Positions 11,501 through 23,500 of a DNA stretch of 64,000 nt are shown in pieces. Positions within the stretch are counted from its first letter, which is position 1. Each line of letters opens with the position of its first letter. Below the pieces are notes generated by a model that worked only from the letters and a program-made list of their open reading frames with translations, did no database searches and was not told the origin of the DNA. The DNA is from Ceratotherium simum simum (lineage: Eukaryota > Chordata > Mammalia > Perissodactyla > Rhinocerotidae). The translations under genes were made by a program, and so were the position numbers. Location of the stretch: assembly GCF_000283155.1 (NCBI RefSeq), contig NW_004454166.1:17152012-17216011 (forward strand), read 5' to 3'.

Positions 11501-14500
11501 TCGCTTGTTAAGATGAGGGATATTGATCACGTTGAATGCCAAGAAGGAGGCTCTGTGACATCTTGGTTGTGAGTCTGTGTTGATTGCGTGCCCGTGGGAG
11601 GCAGTGTAGCAGAGTGGTTAGGAGCCTGGCCTGGGAGTCAGATGACTTGAATTCAAACACCAGTTCTACCACATTCCAGCTGTGTGACCCTAGGCAAGTC
11701 ACTTCACCTCTCTGGGCCTAAATGTTCTTCCCTCTATGGGGGGCTAACTAATAATACCTACTTCCCCGGGGTGTGGTGAGGACGCAGTAAATGCTTTAAT
11801 GAGTGCAGACCGCTGAGAACTGGGCCTGGCGCATACTTTGTGCTCAGTAAATATTAGCTTTTGTTACGGTTCTTATTTTCATTCCACAAATATCTAGAGA
11901 GTGCGGATAGTGATAGGAGCCCTGGGCTAAGTCCCTCGTCTTGAGAGGTTCCCAGGCTAGAGAGGGCATGAACATGGATGCAGACGGTGGAGGTCAGCGG
12001 AGAGGGTGGTAAATCCTATTAACTGAGGTGCGAGAATGCTGCTGGCGGGAATGGCGGAGATTGCTTCTGGCTCAGCGTTCAGGGATGCTCGCCAGAGGAG
12101 AAGGCGCTAGGACTTGCTCTGCAATCACGGGGATGGGAAGGGCATGCCTGGTGGAGGGCACAGCGTGAATAAAGGCTGGGAGGCAGAACATCGGGTGCAT
12201 TCTAGGGCAGTGGACTCCACCCCTGACTCATTGTGTCACTTTATCTCCAGAGCCTTAGTTTCCCTGTCTGTCCAGTGAGGGGGTGACAGCCATCTGCTGG
12301 CCCCCTGGGAGGGTTGGGTGCAGTGGCACACTTGTGCTTGGCAGGACATCAGCATGCCAGGGTGGCACTCAAGTGGCCATGGGGAACGTAAGCCCCACAT
12401 CCAGGGCCTTCGAGGCCCAGAAGGAGGCATTGCAGAAGCCACGGGCGCCCGCCACCATCCCTGGGAGGGTAGGACCTGCTGCCACGCTAGCGTCTAACCC
12501 GGCCGAGAGCTTCCTTCCTGCAGGTCCCGGAGCCCCGGCGCGGGGCGGGCCTCCTCCATGTGCGCCCGCGCCTTCCCTGGCGTGAGGGTATGTGCCTTTG
12601 GACTACATCGTGGAAGCCAGCACCATGCAGTCCATGGGCATATACACTCGCCTCAAGGCCTATGTCATCGAGGAGCTGCCGGAGCCGCCGCTGCTGCCAG
12701 CGAGGAAGAGGAGCCGGGGCGTGGGAGGCCAGCAAGGGGGCGCTGGGATGGGTCGGGCCACCCACACCCTGCCACTCAGCCCCTCTAACCCCCCTGCTCT
12801 TTCCTAGGGCTACATTGGACTCCCAGGGCTCTTCGGCCTGCCAGGGTCCGATGGAGAGCGAGTGAGTATGCTTTCCTTGTTTACCTCCTGCCCACCCATC
12901 CCCCTGCCAGGGGCCAGCCTGGAGAAGTCATGGAATCCCTCCTGGAGGAGGTGCCCTTGGGTTGAATAGCAGTCTGCTAAGGGGACAAGTCAAGGCAGAT
13001 GCCTTCCAGATGTAGGGAACAGCATGTGCAAAGTCAGGGACACATGAATACTTGGCGAGTTTAACAGTCAACACAGTGAAAGCACTGAGTGTGAGGCGGG
13101 AATGGGGGGAGATGAGGCTGGAGGGACCACCTGGGCGAAGTTATACGGCACCCAGGGCAGAAGTCAGGAAAGGGACTCTATTCTGAGAGCGTGGGGAGCT
13201 TCTGAAGGGCTTTCAGCAAATGAGGAATGGGCCCATTTTATATTTCAGATCAAGTGTCTGCAAACTGCGGCCCGCGGGCCAGATCCCGCCGATCGTCTCT
13301 TTCTGTAAAGTTTTATTGAACACAGCCGTGCTCATTTGTTTACACATTGTCTGTGGCTGCCTTCGCTCTCGGTACAGAGTTGAGTAATTATGACAGAGAC
13401 CATATGGCCTGCAAGCCTCTGGACGTTTCTTTCCATCCTTTCCCAACCCGAGCCCATATTTGGGAACTCAGTTGTAACCTCTTCAACAAGCTGGGTATAG
13501 AGAATCTTAGGAAGGTGGAGGGAGCATTTATTGAGCACCTACTGAATACCAGAAACACTGGGTGCTTTCCTTAGGCATTTCCCCAGCTCGGGTCCACGCA
13601 GACCCCAACCCTGTAGAGTGCAAGACCATCCATCTGATGTGCATATAACTGGTGCCAACTGTGTCTGTGGCCTCTAACTAGGTCCCCTGTGACTTCCTCT
13701 TGTGGGTGGCTCTGGGGCTGGTTTGGGGCAACACTGGTTGCCCCCTGCTGGAATTCCGTCCTGACCTCTTCCCTGTCTCTCCTCCTACAGGGTCTGCCTG
13801 GCGTTCCTGGCAAGAGGGGCAAGATGGGTAGGCCGGTAAAGATTTTCCGTGTCTATTATGCAGACTCTATGGGTGAACTTGACCTCCTGCTGGCCACGCT
13901 GCCCTGTCCACCCGTGGCCTGGGCATTCTCTGCTTCTCTCTGCTCGGCCGTTGCTCTGCTTTGAGTGTGTGGGGCAGCACGTGGGGCTGTCTGGGCCTCG
14001 TGTCCTGCTGCCGGAAGGCGGAGTGGCTGCTGTCTGGCTGGGGCTGGGGGCTGTGTGGGCGCAGGAACCCCTGGGGTGGCTGCTCTCTCTGTGCAGCAAT
14101 TGCTCTGCATTGCAGTTCTGTGTCTGGGGGGCTTCTGTTGTCTGGGTCGTTAGTGTCCATGGGTCTGCTCAGACTGGGGGCTCTTGGCTGGACCAGGTGA
14201 CTGTGCTCCCATCTCAGAAAACACGCAGTCTCAGTACTGTCTTGGTGTCAACAGTTCCACTGGCTGGAGGGCAGTGGGGTGTGGGCGGGCCCACAGCAGG
14301 GGTGATCCCAAGAGCGGCTCAGCAGTAACCCCTAGTCCGCCAGCTTTGCCCAGGACTCTCCATCGTGGCAGGAAATTGTGTTTCCCCTTATCTGGGCGTC
14401 TGCGGGTGGGAAGAGAAAGCCAGGGCGCAGAGCCATTAGGTAACTTGCCCACAGTTTCACGACAATGCAGCCAGGATTCTAACTCGGTTTGTCTCCAGGG

Positions 14501-17500
14501 CTTCTGATCTCAACGGCGGATCAAGGCAGCCTCTCCGGTTCACTGGTCCGCGATAATTTGTAAACGTGGATTTCCTAGAATCTTCACCTGGGGAGAAAGT
14601 CATTCATTGCAATGATCTCATTATTTACAAGGGGAAACTGAGGCTCTGAGAGGTGGGGTGATATGTTGAGAGTCCTGCAGCCAAGCTGAGGGAGGCCCAG
14701 GACTAACTGAGGCATCTTACTTTCAGGCTCGGCTCCCATTGGGGGCTTCAGGCTCTCTGCTGCTGCCCCATAGGTGAACCCCTAGACTTGGAACCATCAT
14801 TGGCTCCGGGTCTGGGCCTTCCTTTGCTTGTGGTTGATGGAGAAGGGACTGTGGGGGAGGTTAGAACTTGAGAGGTGGCTGGAGGAGAGCCAGGATGCCC
14901 AGGGTGCCCAGAAAGGGGACCGTCTGTGATTTGGCGGTTGACATGCGTGTTCACGGGCACCTTACCTGTTGCAGTGTGTGGATCTGGGCCCCCTGGGGGC
15001 CGGGGGGGATGCAAAGAAAGCAGGAATCAGGTGCTGGCCTCGAGGAGCTGACAGGGGGCGCCTCGCGCTCAGTCCTAGATCTCTGTGGCTGACATCCCTC
15101 TGGCTCCGAGGTCTAACACCTGACACTAGATCTGGACGGGGAGCAGCAGCTGAGGCTTCCGCCTTCGGGGCGAGGACCTGGAGTCTGCGAGGGCTGGGCT
15201 GGCGTCCGGATCTGCTCCGCAAGCCAGGCGACCTTGGACAAGGAGACTCTTCATTCGTTCGTTCAGTGAATATTGAGTGTGTACTATGGACTGGGGAATG
15301 TGCTTGGTGCTGAGCAGTGAACAAGACAAAGTTCCCATTCTTGTGGGCAGACAGACAGACAGACAATGACTGAATGGGGGAATGCAGAATGAATGATTGC
15401 ATGTCACATGGTGCTGAGTGTTAAGATGAGTACGATAGGGGGACAGTGAGTTCTTGGGGTATGGGCTGTTGGAGTAGTTGGCCCAGGAAGTCCTCCTCGC
15501 TTCTTGAGAAACCCAAATGAGGTGGGAATGGGAGCCATTTGGCTCTCTGGGGAAGAGCAGTCCAGGTGGAGGGAACAAAGGTGCAAAGGCCATGGGGCAG
15601 GAGCGTTATTGGCTGAAATTCTCTGAACTGCAGTTTTCCTGTCTGAGAAACGGGGATAATAGCTTCCAGCTCATGGGGTCACTGTGCTTGTCATGTAGTA
15701 AGTGCTCAATAAATAGTAGCAGTCATTGTTCCTATTCGTGGATTCATGGGTGGCTGAGGCTCTCTGTGCTGTGTGAATTTGAGCCAAGGGCTTTCCCTCT
15801 CTGGGCCTGTTTTCCCAAAGTTTAAGTTGCAGAATGGGGGTGGTTGACTTACTTAGATGATCTCAGCTGGGCCCTGTGCCATCACCCAGGTCCACTTCCA
15901 GAGCCATCCGTGGGGGATTTGCTCAGACTCTATCCTGGGAGCCTCATGGAGGGCCAGGCATTGTCACTTTACAGATGAGGAGATCGAGGCTCAGAGGGTG
16001 AAGGACTTGGCCAAGGTCTTGTGGCTTCTGAGAGGCGGGGTAGGATGCAGCGGCCAGAGCCTTCACTCTTGCCCCAGAACGTAGCTGTTTAAAGAGTGGG
16101 TTCCAGAGTCTTCTGAGCGTGGAGGAGGCCAGACCCGTGAAACCCTGGGCATGCAAGGCTGCTTCTCCACGCTGCCCCCCCCAAGGGACGTCCACAGGGC
16201 CATGCCCCAGCTGTCCTCTCCCCCCCTCCTCTCCAGCCTCCCTGCCCCCCCTTTCCTGCTTCCTGCAGCCCCTCCACTGCCTCCTCCCGGCCGCCCACTT
16301 GTTTTCTTCCTGGAGCTGAAAGCCACGCTGCTCAGGGCCGGGAAGGCAGTACCTGCTCTCGGGTGCTCCGTGCCACGTTCCCACCTGTGTGTGAGACGAG
16401 GCCACTCTCATTTCTCATGCAACAACAATTCCTAGAGCAGCTCCTCTGTGCCCAGCCCTGGGGCTAACACGTAGCCCAAACACACCCCCAAAAGCGACAC
16501 TGATGGAGGCCCTTCCGCCTGCACGGTATGTGAACTACATGTGACTCCCCTACTGACTCTTCGAGGTGGGGTTGATTCTACCTGTTTTCCAGATGTATAA
16601 ATCGAGGCTTCGACAGTCAAAGCCGTTTGCCCGGAGACCTTCCGAGGTCTCGTCAGACTTAAACCCGCATAGCTGACAACTCTTCTCTGCTTCCTGCCTC
16701 TGCGCCTTTAACTTCCTAAGATTCCGCCGTCTCCTCCGCGATGGGGGTGTTCCCTGGCGCTGGGGTGTCAGGCGTGGGTGGAAGGAACCCTCCTCCCTTC
16801 AGCCAAACAGCCCTGTGGTCTCGCAATACCCCCGGGGGCCCTGAAAGTCCCCTTGACTCTGGTCCAGCCGCCATGGCCAGCGAACGGGCCAGGTCTGCGT
16901 GGAGAGGATTTAACACGTGCAGAATAGGATTTCATATCCCCGAGTCCCTGTGGCTGTGTCTCTGCCTCTGCTGGGCCTCGGGGTCCACGGTGCCCTCGGC
17001 CCCCACACTCCCTGAGTGCTCTTTAGGGCCAGCCCCCTGTTACCAGCGCCCCCGAGCCCTCGATCTGCTGGATGGGTCGGGGGCTCCTTCTGTGAATGGC
17101 TTTGCTCCTGTCAAAGCTCTGGGCCGGGCGATTTCTAGGCACTTATTAACCAGAGGGAATGTTGGGAGAATGAGCTGAAGTCCCTCGTGCCAGAAACAGC
17201 TGGCATCATCTCTGGCAGGGCTGCTGCTGATTCTGCTGCAGCCCATCTTTCTCCAGCGTGCAAAACCTCTGGCCCTTGCGCACGGCCTCCTCGGTGCCAG
17301 GTTTGGAAGGAGGATGTGTGGGAGTCTTTTGCTGATGGGAGCCGAGAAAGAGACAGTGGAGATCAGAGCACATCAGGGCTGCAGGCACATGAGTGATGAG
17401 CTGGCCCAGCCTCTTTGTCAGATAAGCAGATATAGCTCAGAGAGGCCAGTAACTTGCCCGAGGTCACACAGCAAGTCGGTGGCAGAGTCAGGACTCGAAC

Positions 17501-20500
17501 CCAGGACCCTTGCTTGCTAGTACGGGGTGCTCTCCACGTCACCCCTCTTCTCTCTGTGCTCACTCTTCAGCCTGCAAAGGAAAGGTGAGTCTCTAGCTCT
17601 CACCTCCTCACATTGCCTGCTAGAAAGAGAAATGTTTTGTGGTTTCGTGAGGAGGGGTCCAGATAGAAGCTGTCACTAACTTGCTGGAGCTGAAGGGGTT
17701 TCTCCTGGGCTGTCCTGGCTTGTTTGGGGCACGGCACAGTGACACTCACAGTGGGGACGGAGCCACACCTCCCAGACAAGGGGCTCTCAGGGGGGCTGGG
17801 AAGACGCTGCTGTGAATTGTCCTGTCGGGCGCTCTGTGAACTTACGGTCAGGCCCTCTGAATGCCTGGCAGGACCGGCCACCGCTCACAGCTTCTCCCGT
17901 GGCCTCCGGCCAGGCCTGCCAAGGCTGGTCTTATGCAGTGACTCAGGCGGGCAGACCCTAAGCTCAGAGCTGGAAAGGCCCAGCCCTGGCTCCAGCTCCC
18001 TATGTGTGTGGCTCGGGGACAATTGGGACTTGCCCAAGGCCACATGCCCACCCAGCGTGGGACAGGCTTCCAAAACCGTGCCTTTTGACTTCAAGTTCAA
18101 GGCTCTTTCCACTTCTCAGATGGGGGGAGCAGGGAGCAAAGTGGTTTCCAGTTGGGGAAACTGAGGCCAAAACAGATGAATGTTCTTAGCTGTGGCGATG
18201 CTGTGAGCTGGGGTTGTGGTCCCCAGTGTCCCAGACTTGAGCTGGAGCCGTCCCAGGGCTGTTGGTGACCCCGGCATCCTGGTGAGGACTCTGCCTCCTC
18301 TCTCCTCCTTGTCGCCTGAGGTGACTCTTCTTCCTGGGTTCCCACGTGGATTTCAAAAGGACGGGGTAAAAATGTGCCCAGCATTGTGAGAAGAAGGTAC
18401 TGGGGACCTCAAGGGGTCTCTCTGTGTCAGCACGCTTGGAGTGCACACGTCTTCTAGAAAAGAATACAGGCTGCTTCAAGTGCAGCAGGAAGGATGCGGG
18501 TTAGACGTGTGCAGAAACTTCCCGACTTTGGAGAGTTTAAACATTGTAAAAAGGTCTCCAAGATCCTTCTGCAGGCTCTTCCTGGAGTTTATTAAGTATT
18601 CGCACTGTTGGTACCAACCCTAACTAGCGGGTGATGGCGTGTTAGGGTTACCAGGGGCTGGATTACAAACATCTCACCTCTATTCAGCCCAGTTCTGCCA
18701 GGTGGGCAGGACTGACGGTTTTGCAGGCCAGGGAGCTGAGCCTTTGAAACAGCAGGACTTCTGGTCTGGGAGGCTGCAGTGTTCCCTGTGCCTACATCCC
18801 ACCTTCTGGAGTAGATGGTTGGGGCAGACCCTGCCTGGAGGCAGGGAGGGAATGGGATAACCCTCAGAGGCCTCCCTGGCCCTCGGCATCCTGCCGTGAA
18901 TGTGTGACGAGGACCGTCCCTGTCTTCCCGTCTATTGCTCTGAATTGCTGTAGCCAGGAGAGAATGTGGAGCCTGGTTCTGCCTCCCCCCCGGGCCTTGT
19001 TCTGCTCCGAGTACGAGGCGTCCAGTTCCCCAGGGAGGCCTGACCTGGGGAAGTGGGGAAACCACGTGGCTGGGGCCGCGGCAGGGCGCCGAGCTCATTC
19101 CTTGGGCCTCAGGCCAGCCTGCTGCAGCCGGGAGCTGGGGCCTGCGGGGGAAGGTCGGCCTGCTGGCCGGGCTGGGGATGCGTGTCATGCACGAGCGGGC
19201 GCGGCCAGACGCAGGGAAGCCAGCAGGGTGGAAGTGGGGCTGCATGTCCAGCTCGGTGACTGCTCTCCGAGATCCAGAGGGGCCGAGCTCAGGGGCCCTG
19301 GGGCGAGTGTTGGGAATGGGCTGTGTGGCTCAGGAGTGGGGAGGTGAGGCAGGCCGGTGGGGCGAGGGGGCCTTGGGCGTGTTCTGAGCCTCAGTCTCCC
19401 CGTTGGTGCAATGAGATGCTGACTGTCAGGGACACCTAGGGTCTTTCCGTCTTAGACCATCTGTGATTGCTCCAAACAAAGGTTTGTTCCAGCTCTTTTA
19501 AAACTCCTGTCTTTTTTTCTCAACCATTGCACTCTTAACTACAAACCCTAGATTCCTAGAAGTCATCTACTTGACTCCTCTGAAGGAAAGGAGACTGAAG
19601 ATGAAGACGGGGGCTGGGTACATCAGGCGACCAAGCACGTACAAGCAGGGCCAGTCCTCAGCATCAGTAATGCCGTTCCCTCTTGTGCATGAGACCACAG
19701 GCTCTGGTCCATTCTGTGCATTCAGTGTGCAGTCATGGCTAAGAAAACAGGCTCTGGAGTCAGACTGCCTGGGTTCAAGTCCCCGCTCTGCTAGTCCATA
19801 GCTGTGTGACTTTGGACAAGTAATCTAACCTCTCTGGACCTCAGTTTCCTCATCTCTAAAATGGGGCCAAGAATGGGACCCGTGTCGTTGGGCTGTTAGA
19901 GTCTGCTGTTGCTGTTGTTGTTATATCCCACATCATCACCTACGGCTATACATGGGCCACATTTTGTCTGCAGAAGTGCCTCTCTTTGGGATTTGACCAT
20001 TCTGACAGTCTTTCCCTTGCTTATACCTCAGAGACATGCCCTGACACTCCTGCTGCCTCCAGGGGCCAGCAAGGGCTCGCCCTCCATGTGACCCCTCACT
20101 TCATCCTCTCGGTACTCCCCACTGTACAGCAGAGAAAACTGAGGCTCAGAGAGGCCGGCGGGTGGTGGAGCCAGGACTGGCATTGGGTCGCCCAGGTTCC
20201 AAAGCCTCGTGGGGGAAGCTGGCCCGGGCGCTGGTCTGAGAGGTATCCTTGAGCCAGCCTGGAGTGGCCTCTGAGTGCAGGCCCATGGGTTCGAGAGCTG
20301 CCTGGTGGCTGCTGGGTGTGGATATCCTGGGGGATACTGTCAAGGTGTCCATTTTGCCCCAGGCTGAGTGGCGTTCCTGCGCCTAGGGGAAGAGGGGCCT
20401 AGGGTGGCTCATCTTGGGCCAAGCTGAAAGGCTTCTTAGACATCAGCCCCCCCTCCCAGCCTGGGCAGAGGGTCAAATGAGGGTCTGCCTAAGGTCACAC

Positions 20501-23500
20501 AGCCAGCCTGGAGGCGAGCCAGGGCGAGTCTCGGGCTGTCTCTAGACACCGGACTTGGAGAGCAGAGTACAGACTTCCTGAGTCCTGCCCCTTGTGGGCC
20601 ATGAGGCGTCGGCCAGATGCCCAGCTGGACAGCATCCCCTTTGTCCCTGAGAGGGATTGTCTTCCTCTCCCGCCAGGCCCCCAACCCCAGCCTCCAAAGG
20701 CAGAGACGGGAACTCAACGCCTTCAGAAGGCTCCCTCGACCACAGCCCGGCCTGTGGTGTCTCCTGTCCCAGGAGGTGAGAGGGATCCACCTTACGGCAG
20801 GACACGGCGGGGCTGGACTCGGGGGAGGCTGGAGTCTGCCAGGGGAGACCCCAAGGACGTGGGAAGAGGAATCTTAGATAGGGTCAGATGTACCCCGACA
20901 AAGACGTGATTTAGGGGTGGGCCTGTGCGTGCGCACACGTGCGTGCACACACACACACACACACACACACACTCCTCTTCCACACTCTGAGACCAGTCGG
21001 GCGCACAGTCGAGCAGCTTCTGCACGCCAGAGTTGCGCATGCACAGCTCATATGAACTTGGTAGAGTCCAGAGAGGTGGGACCTGGACTCAGCTGTGCCA
21101 CACACTTGCTTTGGGGCTTTGGCCAAGTGACATTCCTCTCTGAGCCTCAATTTCCCCATCTGTCGCATGACACAACCTTCCCCTCAAGAATGGTTGCCAA
21201 AGGCAAGTGAAGTTGCCCAGCTTGGTCTGGATCTCTTTATAGTCGTGCGCCACACGACGACATTTTGGTCAAAGACAGAGGCGTATGTGACGGTGGTCCC
21301 ATCAGATTAATACAGACAGCCTAGGTGTGTAGTAGGCTGTACCGCCTAGGTGTGTGTAAGGACACTCTGTGATGTTCACACAATGACGAAATCGCCTAAT
21401 GATTTCTCAGAACACATCCCCGTCGCTGAGCGACGCGTGACCAGAATATGTCCTCATCTCCTCCTTTGGGCGTCTGGATGATGCCACACCTCCTATAGGG
21501 TCAGTGTCAACCTCTGCCCTTCTCCTCCAAGAGGGCTTCCACAGAGGACGGATTTGAGGGGAGTAGGATTGTCCTGGTGCTCTGGTGGTTAAGATTCGGT
21601 GCTGTGTTGCCGCTGCGGCCCGGGGTTTGTTTCCTGGTCGGGGAACCACGCCACTTGTGTGCCGTTGTCATACTGCGGTGGCTGCATGTTGCTGTGATGC
21701 TGAAAGCTATGCCACCAGGATTTCAAGGACCGGCAGGGTCACCCGTGGTGGACAGGTTTCAGTGGAGCTTCCAGACTAGGACAGATGAGGAAGAAGGGCC
21801 TTTGGAAGAAGGTCCGAAAAATTAGCCTTGAAAACCCTGTGAACAGCAGCAGAGCATCGTCTGATAGAGCGCCGGAAGGTGAGAGGAGGGCACAGAAAGA
21901 CTGGACAGGGGTCCGCTCTGCTGTCCACAGGGCAGCTAGGAGTCGGAATCCCCTTGACGGCACCATCAGCAACAAAGCGTTGCAGGCCAGGGCAAGGCTA
22001 CAGGCCTGGACGCACACGCATTTCAAGGTCTCTGCTCAGCCAGTATAGACTTCGTAATTGGTTTTGGTTTTGTTTTTCAGTTTAATCTCCTCACTGGATT
22101 CCCCCGGTAGCGTCAGAAACCAGAAACACAGTTATCCTCCATGTGGAATTGTTACTGTTTGAACAGCTCAGGCCTCCACTTGGTCAGAAAAAAAATGTGC
22201 TTGTTTTTTATTAAATTTCCCTGGAAAAACAATGATTTGAATTCAAGGAGGGGAGGAGAACAGGTTTCCCCAAATTCCAAGCTCGAGGACTTTCTTTTCC
22301 TTTTGAAGTAGGATGGAGTCGTCTCCCCCTCCCACGGCCCCCGAGGCATCCCCACAGCTGATGTTTTTCCAGCTGCCTGTCTCCCCAGAGAGTCTGGAAT
22401 GGGGTCAAGGAGAGGTGAGAGGGCCAGACCGGTGGCCTGGCCTCGCTGCGAGCTGCTGAGACTCACCTGTGGCTGCGGTGCTGGTGGTCACTAGTGGCGT
22501 GACCTTGTGTGACCTTGACTCTCACCCTTTCAGAGCCTCACTTTCTGTCTCTGTAAAATGGGGATCGTGACTCTACAGGGTGGCTTTGGAAGAGCATGTC
22601 ACAACCATAGAAAGTCTGAGCTGGAAGATGCCTCAGACGCCCTCCCTTCTTTGACCAGTGGGGAAACTGGGGCCCATGGGGGAAAAGGATACTCTTTTTT
22701 CGTGTGTGTGAGGAAGATAGCCCTGAGCTAACATCCATGCCAGTCCTCCTCTTTTTGCTGAGGAAGACTGGCCCTGGGCTAACATCCATGCCCATCTTCC
22801 TCCACTTTATATGGGACACCGCCACAGCATGGCTTGACAAGCGGTGCGTCGGTGTGCACCCGGGATCCGAACCCGGGCTGCCAGCAGCGGAGCGCGCACA
22901 TAACCGCTACGCCACCCGGCCGGCCGCGGAAAAGGATACTCTTAAAACTCTCAGCAAGTCAGCGACCTGTCTGGGCCTAGGCCATCTTCCTGACCCCACA
23001 CTCCACTGGCACCAGCTGTCAGATTGGGGGGTTGGCGTTTCCATGCTGGGAAACCGGGTACCAGATCCTTTTCAGAGACTCTGAGCAGAGAAGAGGGCTC
23101 CCTGGCCGTGGGCCCCGCCGCAGTAGCCAGTCCTTGAGAAGTTCTTTATGTGGGGTGTTTGTTGAGGAGGGCACGGGGGGACCCGGGACCCCACTGCCTG
23201 CCCAGGTCCCGGAGTCAAGGAGTGAGCCTGCATGGACGTGTCCTTGTGTCCCCCCTGGGGTTGGATCAAGGCCACCCCGCAGGTATAGACACTAATCTGC
23301 AGATGTTTCTTCTCTCTCATGCCCTCAGGGGTTTCCCGGAGACTTTGGGGAAAGAGGCCCTCCTGGACTGGACGGAAACCCCGTAAGTATTTTAAGTTTT
23401 TGGAGAGATTGAGAGCAAACACTGCAGCTTTCAGGAACCCAAGCTTTGGGCCCAGACAGATGTGGGTCAAATCCCAGCCCTGCCACCTCTTAGCTGAGTG

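Larger units (their letters stand above)
9684..12807 (+). other. Intron hosting mir-455 (3.1 kb)
   Basis: Contains the GAT-rich tandem repeat at 10741-11012, two MIRs at 11345-11505 and 11595-11870, and the mir-455 hairpin. The 150 bp just before the hairpin (12410-12570) are CpG-rich. No protein exon is present. Confidence 0.85.
13836..23328 (+). other. Longest intron of the window (9.5 kb)
   Basis: Holds scattered MIR and L2 fragments, a CA repeat, a TIR-bearing transposon copy (21241-21441), a tRNA-headed repeat (21570-21990) and an ERE SINE (22697-22927). 16700-17400, 18500-19400 and 22100-22680 are largely repeat-free. No Gly-X-Y exon was found; the GFQGPAG string encoded near 21720 is part of a repeat. 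Confidence 0.75.

Noticed and set aside
13825..13835. Alternative donor GGTAGG inside exon 5
   Set aside because: The downstream gtaaag keeps the standard 45-bp module and the known COL27A1 residue order; the internal site would shorten the exon to a non-modular length.
15700..15720. An AATAAA that might be a polyadenylation signal
   Set aside because: It is the tail of a MIR-type repeat (gtgctcaataaatag) and lies in the middle of an intron.
20946..20972. CA run as a possible CRISPR or other array
   Set aside because: Plain dinucleotide microsatellite with no spacers; the genome is vertebrate.
21700..21760. A collagen-like GFQGPAG string in frame
   Set aside because: It lies inside the tRNA-headed repeat, the Gly-X-Y pattern stops after three triplets, and no AG/GT exon borders fit.
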